NCBI GenBank assembly: GCA_004556655.1
Contig: SFGF01000007.1
Span: 1 to 64,000, forward strand
Direction of reading: 5' to 3'
Length of the DNA stretch: 64,000 bases
Origin: Lachnospiraceae bacterium
GTDB lineage: Bacteria > Bacillota > Clostridia > Lachnospirales > Lachnospiraceae
Each line of letters opens with the position of its first letter. Positions within the stretch are counted from its first letter, which is position 1. This document shows, one piece after another, positions 58,992-64,000 of the stretch. Below the pieces are notes generated by a model. That model was given only the letters and a program-made list of their open reading frames with translations. It was not told the DNA's origin and searched no databases. A program made the translations under genes and the position numbers.

Positions 58992-60167
58992 ATGAAAAAA
59001 CGGTCAAAAGCCGGAATTTATATTCTGATTCTGGTAATCATGATGTTAGTTCTGATGGTTGGAATTATCGCTGTAATCTGTTTGAGCCGAATGCAGCGGA
59101 AGATGGAAGAAAAAGAGCAACAGCTCAGGCAGGAAGCGGAAGCGGTTCCGGAACCAACAGATACACCTTCCCCTGAGCCATCTCCGGATTCGGAGGATCC
59201 AAAGGTCCAGAAAAAAGAAATGATTGCTGTAATCAGAGAAGCAATAGGCCGGAATGATGTACAGACAGTGGAATCTGCTCTTCGCTATATTTCTTCGGAT
59301 GGGTCTGTTCAGAGTTATTATGAAGAAGATGTAGCGGCAGTTATGCTCCATTTGAAAAAAGAGCAGAATGACTATCAGAATTTCTTTGCTGCCCTGGAAT
59401 CAGAACAGACTTCCATGGAAGAAGAAAATGGAAACAGATATCTGTTGCTTTCAGATGAAAATTTGAGGCGAATGACCAATACGGAGGAACCGCCGGAATC
59501 ATTGATAGCAGAGGAGGTTACCCTTACAGGTACAGGAAGAAAAGTAGCGATTGATCCTGGACATCAGGCTCACGGAAACAGTGAACAGGAACCTATAGGT
59601 CCGGGAGCATCCCAGACGAAGGCAAAGGTAGCATCGGGTACTACCGGACGCACTACAGGAGTTCCGGAGTATCAGCTAAATCTCGATGTTTCATTAAAAT
59701 TGAGGGATGAATTGAAAGTCAGAGGATATGAAGTCTATATGGTCCGTGAAGATAATGATGTAAATATCAGTAATGCGGAAAGAGCACAGGCTGCGGCGGG
59801 TTCCGGTGCGGACATTCTGATCCGGATTCATGCGAATGGTTCGGAGAACACTTCTGTTGCCGGGGCGCTGACTATGGCTCCATCCGGTTCAAATCCATTT
59901 TTGGATGGGGAACTTGTAGCAAGATGTCAAAAACTGTCGGAAATTATTATTTCCTCGTTTTGCGAAGCAACCGGTGCCAATAGTCAGGGTGTTTATCAAA
60001 CGGATGAAATGAGTGGACTGAACTGGTGTACAATTCCGGCTACGATCGTTGAAATGGGATATATGACGAATCCGGATGAAGACATCCGTATGCAGACAGA
60101 GGAGTATCAAAACCAGATGGTGCAGGGAATCGCCAATGGAATTGATGAGTATTTTGGAACGGAGTGA
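58992..60167 (+). CDS. Membrane-anchored N-acetylmuramoyl-L-alanine amidase (Amidase_3)
   Basis: A 391-residue cell-wall hydrolase. One N-terminal TM helix (about 8-32) is followed by a charged Pro/Glu spacer (EPTDTPSPEPSPDSED), a helical region to ~170, and the zinc amidase. Metal and catalytic residues are visible: His in AIDPGHQAHG, Glu in GVPEYQLNLD, His in ILIRIHANGSEN and the catalytic Glu in TIVEMGYMTN. It would cleave the MurNAc-L-Ala bond of peptidoglycan. It starts 11 bases after argS with GGGAG and ends six bases before a second amidase gene. The TM anchor suggests it acts at the membrane-proximal wall. Confidence 0.88.
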   Translation: MKKRSKAGIYILILVIMMLVLMVGIIAVICLSRMQRKMEEKEQQLRQEAEAVPEPTDTPSPEPSPDSEDPKVQKKEMIAVIREAIGRNDVQTVESALRYISSDGSVQSYYEEDVAAVMLHLKKEQNDYQNFFAALESEQTSMEEENGNRYLLLSDENLRRMTNTEEPPESLIAEEVTLTGTGRKVAIDPGHQAHGNSEQEPIGPGASQTKAKVASGTTGRTTGVPEYQLNLDVSLKLRDELKVRGYEVYMVREDNDVNISNAERAQAAAGSGADILIRIHANGSENTSVAGALTMAPSGSNPFLDGELVARCQKLSEIIISSFCEATGANSQGVYQTDEMSGLNWCTIPATIVEMGYMTNPDEDIRMQTEEYQNQMVQGIANGIDEYFGTE

Positions 60168-60173
60168 TACAAT

Positions 60174-61655
60174 ATGAAAACGAAGAAAAAGTTATGGATA
60201 CTTTTTACCATCATTTTCTTTATGGGAATAACAGTATTTCCTAAAAATGTTTTTGCTGATGAAGGGCATTGGGTACAGTCCGGGAATCGTTGGTGGTACC
60301 AGAATGATGACGGTACATATCCCGCTTCAGAGTGGCTGACGGATAATGGGAAAAAGTATTATTTTGATGACGCAGGATGGATGGTAACCGGCTGGCAAAA
60401 AATTGACGGAAAATGGTATTTGTTTTCCGGCAGCGGAGCCATGCAGACCGGCTGGCAGTGGGTTGGCGGCAAGTGTTACTATCTGGCGGAATCAGGTATT
60501 ATGGCTGAGGATACCTGGATTGATGGATATTATGTGGATGCCAGTGGGGCATGGGTGCCGGGCAAAACAAAGGACGAGGTTCAGCAAAAAGCAGGATGGG
60601 TCAGCAGTGGAAATCGCTGGTGGTATCGTCATGCAGATGGAAGTTACACCCAGTCTGGCTGGGAAAAAATCAATGGAAAATGGTACTATTTTGATGAAGA
60701 AGGCTGGATGGTGACCGGTTGGCAAAAAGATCAGGGGATCTGGTATTATCTTGCATCCAGTGGAGCTATGCAGACCGGTTGGCAAAAGATTGATGGAATC
60801 TGGTATTATCTTGCATCCAATGGAGCCATGCAGACCGGCTGGCAGAAAATTGGAGGAGAATGGTATTATCTTGCATCCAGTGGGGCTATGTTGACCGGAT
60901 GGCAGCAGATTGGCGGAACCTGGTATTATCTCACTGCTTCCGGAGCGATGGCAGCTAATACCTGGATCGATGGATATTATGTGGATGCCAGCGGAGCATG
61001 GATACCGAATCCGGGTGGCACAGGAAAGAAAATTATTGCTATAGATGCAGGTCATCAAAGATACGGAAACAGCAGTAAAGAACCGATCGGACCGGGATCA
61101 ACAGAAATGAAAGCAAAAGTATCATCCGGAACCTATGGAAAATGGTCCGGATTATATGAATATGAACTGAATCTGCAGGTTGCCATGCAGTTAAAAGAGG
61201 AGCTGCAGGCAAGAGGATATCTGGTATACATGACAAGAGAAAGTCATGATGTGGATATCAGTAATGCAGAGCGTGCTTTAAATGCTGCAAATGCGGGAGC
61301 CGATATTCTGGTAAGAATTCATGCAAATGGTGATGATAACAGTTCCGTGTATGGAGCTCTTACTATGGCACCTTCAAACAGCAATTCCTTTTTATCAGGA
61401 AGTCTGATTTCTTCCAGTCAGAAACTTTCACAAAAGATCATCGACTGTTTTTGTCAGGCGACAGGAGCGAAAAACAGAGGTGTGATGACGACAGATACAA
61501 TGAGTGGAATAAACTGGAGTAAGATTCCTGTGACAATCATTGAAATGGGATTTATGACCAATCAGACGGAAGATTTGAATATGGCCAGCAGCAGTTATCA
61601 GAAAAAAATGGTACAGGGTATAGCGAATGGAATTGACCAGTATTATGCATCGTAA
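60174..61655 (+). CDS. Secreted Amidase_3 with cell-wall-binding repeats
   Basis: A 493-residue exported protein. A signal peptide (MKTKKKLWILFTIIFFMGIT through ...NVFA) precedes residues 30-282, made of about a dozen choline/glucan-binding-type repeats of the pattern TGWQKIDGxWYYLASxGAM. The amidase domain (about 286-493) keeps the zinc and catalytic residues: AIDAGHQRYG, GLYEYELNLQ, ILVRIHANGDD and TIIEMGFMTN. Its catalytic half is similar to that of the gene just upstream (shared EPIGPG, SNAERA, GALTMAPS), so the pair arose by tandem duplication, one anchored in the membrane and one bound to the wall. Confidence 0.9.
   Translation: MKTKKKLWILFTIIFFMGITVFPKNVFADEGHWVQSGNRWWYQNDDGTYPASEWLTDNGKKYYFDDAGWMVTGWQKIDGKWYLFSGSGAMQTGWQWVGGKCYYLAESGIMAEDTWIDGYYVDASGAWVPGKTKDEVQQKAGWVSSGNRWWYRHADGSYTQSGWEKINGKWYYFDEEGWMVTGWQKDQGIWYYLASSGAMQTGWQKIDGIWYYLASNGAMQTGWQKIGGEWYYLASSGAMLTGWQQIGGTWYYLTASGAMAANTWIDGYYVDASGAWIPNPGGTGKKIIAIDAGHQRYGNSSKEPIGPGSTEMKAKVSSGTYGKWSGLYEYELNLQVAMQLKEELQARGYLVYMTRESHDVDISNAERALNAANAGADILVRIHANGDDNSSVYGALTMAPSNSNSFLSGSLISSSQKLSQKIIDCFCQATGAKNRGVMTTDTMSGINWSKIPVTIIEMGFMTNQTEDLNMASSSYQKKMVQGIANGIDQYYAS
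60713..60952 (+). repeat. Four 60-bp tandem units within the wall-binding region
   Basis: Units start at 60713, 60773, 60833 and 60893, each opening GACCGG(T/C/A)TGGCA and each encoding one 20-residue TGWQ...GAM repeat. Inter-unit identity is highest in the middle two, consistent with repeat expansion or homogenisation by recombination. Further diverged units lie on both sides. Confidence 0.9.
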
Positions 61656-61676
61656 ATAGGAAGTGAGTAATCATAT

Positions 61677-63353
61677 ATGTCACAGGTTATATTATTTGAT
61701 CTTGACGGAACTTTGACAGAGTCCGGTGAAGGTATTATAAAAAGTGTGGAATATGCACTGGAAAAATTGGGCGTAACAGAAAATGATCCGGAAAATCTAA
61801 AAAGGTATGTCGGACCTCCTCTGAAAGAATCCTTTATGAAATTCAGCGGATTAAATGAAGAGCAGGCAGAACAGGGGATAGGATACTATCGTGAGAGATA
61901 TACAAAAGTAGGAATGTTTGAAAACCGTCTCTATCCGCAGATTCCGGAATTGTTGGAAGTGCTGAAAATAAACGATAAAATTCTCGGAGTAGCCTCTTCA
62001 AAGCCGGAGATCTTTGTTAATCAGATCCTGGAGCATTTCGGAATCGCCCAGTATTTTCAGGTGATTGTCGGAAGTGAGCTGGATGGAAGAAGGTCTAAAA
62101 AAGAGGAAGTCATCGAGGAAGCACTCTTGCGTCTTCATATGCAGACAGAACGGGATAAAGTTCTTATGGTTGGAGATAAAGAGCAGGATGTAAACGGTGC
62201 GAGAAGCTGTGGTCTGCAGTGTATCGGTGTTGCTTATGGATATGGAACCAGAGAAGAGCTTTCTCAGGCAGGAGCCGTCTATATTGCAGATACCGTAGAG
62301 GATCTTGGAATCCTTGCCAGCCCGAATGATGAAGAGACGACGGAACATGTGGAGTCTGTGAGAAAAAACAGCAAAAACAGATGGGAAAGAAAAGGAGTTT
62401 CTCGCAGAAAAAAAGAGGAAAAACAGAATCGTACAAAAGCAGATGAAAAAGCAGAACATCAATGGGGAGAAGATGCAATAAAAGAGTCGGACTCCGGATC
62501 CAATCGTCCTATTCATCCGGTGATGCAGATATGGAGAGTGATTTATCCGATACTGATACATCTGGGAATATCGATGGCGGTCAGTATTGCATTTTCTATG
62601 TTTTTTATATGGAAAGTAATCAGTGGAACTGATATTTCCAATAATTATGATGTTGTAGAGAAAATCAACAGTTCCACTTTGTATCAGCTGATTCTTACGT
62701 CTGTTCTTTCTGGTGTTATTACATTTTTCCTATATCGGAAGGATCAGCAAAGAAGAAAGGCAGGATTTCTCGGACAAGGTGAAGATTTTGTGTGGAGTCC
62801 TCCTGTCATCTGGTTTTCAGTGATCATTCTTGCCATAGCAGGCAGTCAGATGCTCAATGATCTGATTCTTGTATTCCGACTGAATGAGATTTTTCCATAT
62901 TACTCACAGATGACAGATGATACTATGACAGGACAACCGGTATGGCTGCTCTTTTTGACAGTAGGGCTTCTGGCTCCGGCTGCGGAAGAACTGATCTTCA
63001 GAGGACTGGTTTTCAGAAGAATGAAAGATTTCATGAATCCATGGGCTGCAATCATATTATCAGCGCTTTTATTTGGAATCTATCACGGAAATATGATTCA
63101 GTTTTTATATGCATCTCTGATGGGTATTTTATTGGCTGTGATTTATCATCGTACCGGAACCTTGTGGACATCCATACTGGCACATGTGGTTGCGAACTTA
63201 TGGAGTCTGTTCGGCAATAGTTGGTGGAGCAGTATGTGGGCCAAAATTCCATTTGGGTTTATCCTTGGTTTTGTGATTGAACTTCTGTTGTGTGTGATTC
63301 CGGTATACTGGATTTTCGCAGACAGAAGAAAGAGCAATCGTAAAAGAAATTAG
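61677..63353 (+). CDS. HAD phosphatase fused to a CPBP-family membrane protease
   Basis: A 558-residue fusion. Residues 1-215 are a phosphoglycolate-phosphatase-like HAD enzyme: ILFDLDGTLTESGEGIIKSV, YVGPPLKESFMKFSG, VASSKP and VLMVGDKEQDVNGARSCGLQ. A highly charged linker (220-282) follows. Residues 285-550 are an integral membrane CPBP (CAAX-protease/bacteriocin-processing) domain with about eight helices and its three motifs: EELIFRG (Glu437-Glu438), LFGIYHGN (His469) and LAHVVANLW (His503). HAD domains act on small phosphates; CPBP proteins are intramembrane proteases linked to peptide maturation or immunity. The open frame is continuous. Confidence 0.87.
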   Translation: MSQVILFDLDGTLTESGEGIIKSVEYALEKLGVTENDPENLKRYVGPPLKESFMKFSGLNEEQAEQGIGYYRERYTKVGMFENRLYPQIPELLEVLKINDKILGVASSKPEIFVNQILEHFGIAQYFQVIVGSELDGRRSKKEEVIEEALLRLHMQTERDKVLMVGDKEQDVNGARSCGLQCIGVAYGYGTREELSQAGAVYIADTVEDLGILASPNDEETTEHVESVRKNSKNRWERKGVSRRKKEEKQNRTKADEKAEHQWGEDAIKESDSGSNRPIHPVMQIWRVIYPILIHLGISMAVSIAFSMFFIWKVISGTDISNNYDVVEKINSSTLYQLILTSVLSGVITFFLYRKDQQRRKAGFLGQGEDFVWSPPVIWFSVIILAIAGSQMLNDLILVFRLNEIFPYYSQMTDDTMTGQPVWLLFLTVGLLAPAAEELIFRGLVFRRMKDFMNPWAAIILSALLFGIYHGNMIQFLYASLMGILLAVIYHRTGTLWTSILAHVVANLWSLFGNSWWSSMWAKIPFGFILGFVIELLLCVIPVYWIFADRRKSNRKRN

Positions 63354-63358
63354 TGTAT

Positions 63359-63414
63359 AAAGGAGATACGGTTTTTTACAGAATAAGTAAAAAAGTGCTT
63401 GTATCTCCTTTTTT
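63359..63414 (+). terminator. Terminator after the HAD-CPBP gene
   Basis: AAAGGAGATAC (63359-63369) pairs with GTATCTCCTTT (63401-63411), then TTT. The right arm overlaps the rpsB promoter. Confidence 0.75.
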
Positions 63415-63427
63415 GATATGATATAAT
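63399..63427 (+). promoter_or_regulatory. Promoter of rpsB
   Basis: TTGTAT (63399-63404), 17 bases, TATAAT (63422-63427). The -35 lies within the right arm of the preceding terminator. Confidence 0.75.
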
Positions 63428-63445
63428 TCAAAGGTCGCAAAAAAC

Positions 63446-63506
63446 ACCCATACCGATTCCGAGAAGGTGCCCGTATATGGGTCTCGAAAAGAATGAGAAG
63501 TATGGG
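63446..63506 (+). promoter_or_regulatory. Structured rpsB leader, possible pseudoknot
   Basis: In the 5' leader ACCCATA (63446-63452) pairs with TATGGGT (63476-63482), and CGAGA (63460-63464) inside that loop pairs with TCTCG (63482-63486) outside it, giving an H-type pseudoknot. CCCATAC can alternatively pair with GTATGGG (63500-63506) nearer the ribosome site. Such leaders often mediate autogenous control by ribosomal proteins. The pairings are seen; the regulatory role is inferred. Confidence 0.5.
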
Positions 63507-63537
63507 GAAGATTAAAACCAAAAAGGAGATTGAAATC

Positions 63538-64000
63538 ATGAGTGTTATTTCAATGAAACAGTTACTGGAAGCCGGTGTACATTTCGGACACCAGACAAGA
63601 AGATGGAACCCTAAAATGGCTGAGTACATCTACACAGAAAGAAACGGAATCTACATTATCGACCTGCAGAAATCCGTTGGAATGGTAGATGACGCTTACA
63701 AAGCTGTAGCAGACATTGCTGCAGAAGGCGGTTCAATCCTGTTCGTAGGAACAAAGAAACAGGCTCAGGATGCTATTAAAGTGGAAGCAGAGCGTTGTGG
63801 AATGTTCTATGTAAATGAAAGATGGCTGGGCGGTATGCTGACCAACTTCAAAACAATCCAGAGCAGAATTGCAAGACTGAAAGAAATCGAAGCTATGGAA
63901 GCTGACGGAACATTTGATGTTCTGCCTAAGAAAGAAGTTATCGCTCTGAAGAAAGAGCTGGAAAAACTTCAGAAGAATCTGGGCGGAATCAAAGAAATGA
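63538..64000 (+). CDS. rpsB: 30S ribosomal protein S2, 5' part
   Basis: Partial gene cut by the right window edge; the first 154 residues are visible. MSVISMKQLLEAGVHFGHQT, RRWNPKMAEYIYTERNGIYI, LFVGTKKQAQDAIKVEAERC, MFYVNERWLGGMLTNFKTIQ and LPKKEVIALKKELEKLQKNL are S2 core sequences, roughly 60 percent of a usual S2. AAGGAG precedes the ATG. In Firmicutes rpsB is normally followed by tsf, which should lie just beyond the window. Confidence 0.97.
   Translation, partial: MSVISMKQLLEAGVHFGHQTRRWNPKMAEYIYTERNGIYIIDLQKSVGMVDDAYKAVADIAAEGGSILFVGTKKQAQDAIKVEAERCGMFYVNERWLGGMLTNFKTIQSRIARLKEIEAMEADGTFDVLPKKEVIALKKELEKLQKNLGGIKEM

Overview
The window reads as a chromosomal segment of a low-to-mid GC, Gram-positive anaerobe of the Clostridia, most likely family Lachnospiraceae. 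The evidence is the set of gene families (NiaR with nadABC, ECF transporters with UPF0397 and ThiW S components, HemZ, HelD, a DUF362 ferredoxin protein, YczE/YitT membrane proteins, bacterial AspRS next to HisRS), strong AGGAGG-type ribosome sites, and sigma-A type promoters of the form TTGnnn-N17-TATAAT. Genus cannot be fixed from the sequence alone. No phage, insertion sequence, CRISPR array, rRNA or tRNA gene is visible. Nearly all of it is core or lineage-specific housekeeping sequence, but several genes carry unusual domain fusions.

Layout. 1-2.6 kb: a leftward promoter with a LexA-type box, a small excisionase-like DNA-binding protein, an N-terminally extended SDR overlapping a GNAT acetyltransferase, and a leftward DUF6199-type lipoprotein. 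2.6-6.4 kb: the leftward NAD block nadA-nadB-nadC-niaR. 6.4-10.7 kb: a glycosyltransferase fused to a MarR-like domain, a YczE-like membrane protein, threonine aldolase and a LacI regulator. 10.7-12.3 kb: a very large inverted repeat, then leftward thiW-thiD. 12.4-21.2 kb: ftsH, a KDG kinase, glnS, trpS, a UPF0303 protein, a leftward RluA-type pseudouridine synthase and a lactonase-like propeller. 21.2-22.4 kb: leftward aroC, followed by an interspersed repeat.

22.6-29.3 kb is the most system-like cassette. Two paralogous SAM hydrolases (DUF62) enclose a GNAT-GntR-UTRA fusion regulator, a double-NBD ECF ATPase, an ECF T component, and finally a UPF0397 S component. One promoter at the head carries a prominent inverted repeat and one terminator closes the cassette. 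29.4-41 kb: corA, a catalytically dead rhomboid-like protein with a zinc ribbon, pyk, lysA, tandem AEC carriers with a DUF362 ferredoxin protein, apt, and the bifunctional (p)ppGpp enzyme followed by an overlapping MBL hydrolase. 41-46.3 kb: hemZ, a small HD-GYP protein, hisS and aspS in close succession.

46.3-56.5 kb: a leftward DUF1294 fusion protein, a HelD helicase fused to what looks like the N-terminal beta-sandwich of GH31 glucosidases, and a MacAB-like efflux cassette with two different adaptor proteins around the ATPase plus a permease. One adaptor carries a Met/Asp 15-bp minisatellite; the other carries a large insertion in its coiled-coil hairpin. 56.5-64 kb: a CBS protein, argS, two adjacent Amidase_3 cell-wall hydrolases (one with choline-binding-type repeats), a HAD phosphatase fused to a CPBP membrane protease, and a structured leader before rpsB, which runs off the right edge.

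All names come from reading motifs; no searches were run. Where a start codon was moved inward from the longest open frame, the ribosome site that decided it is stated.
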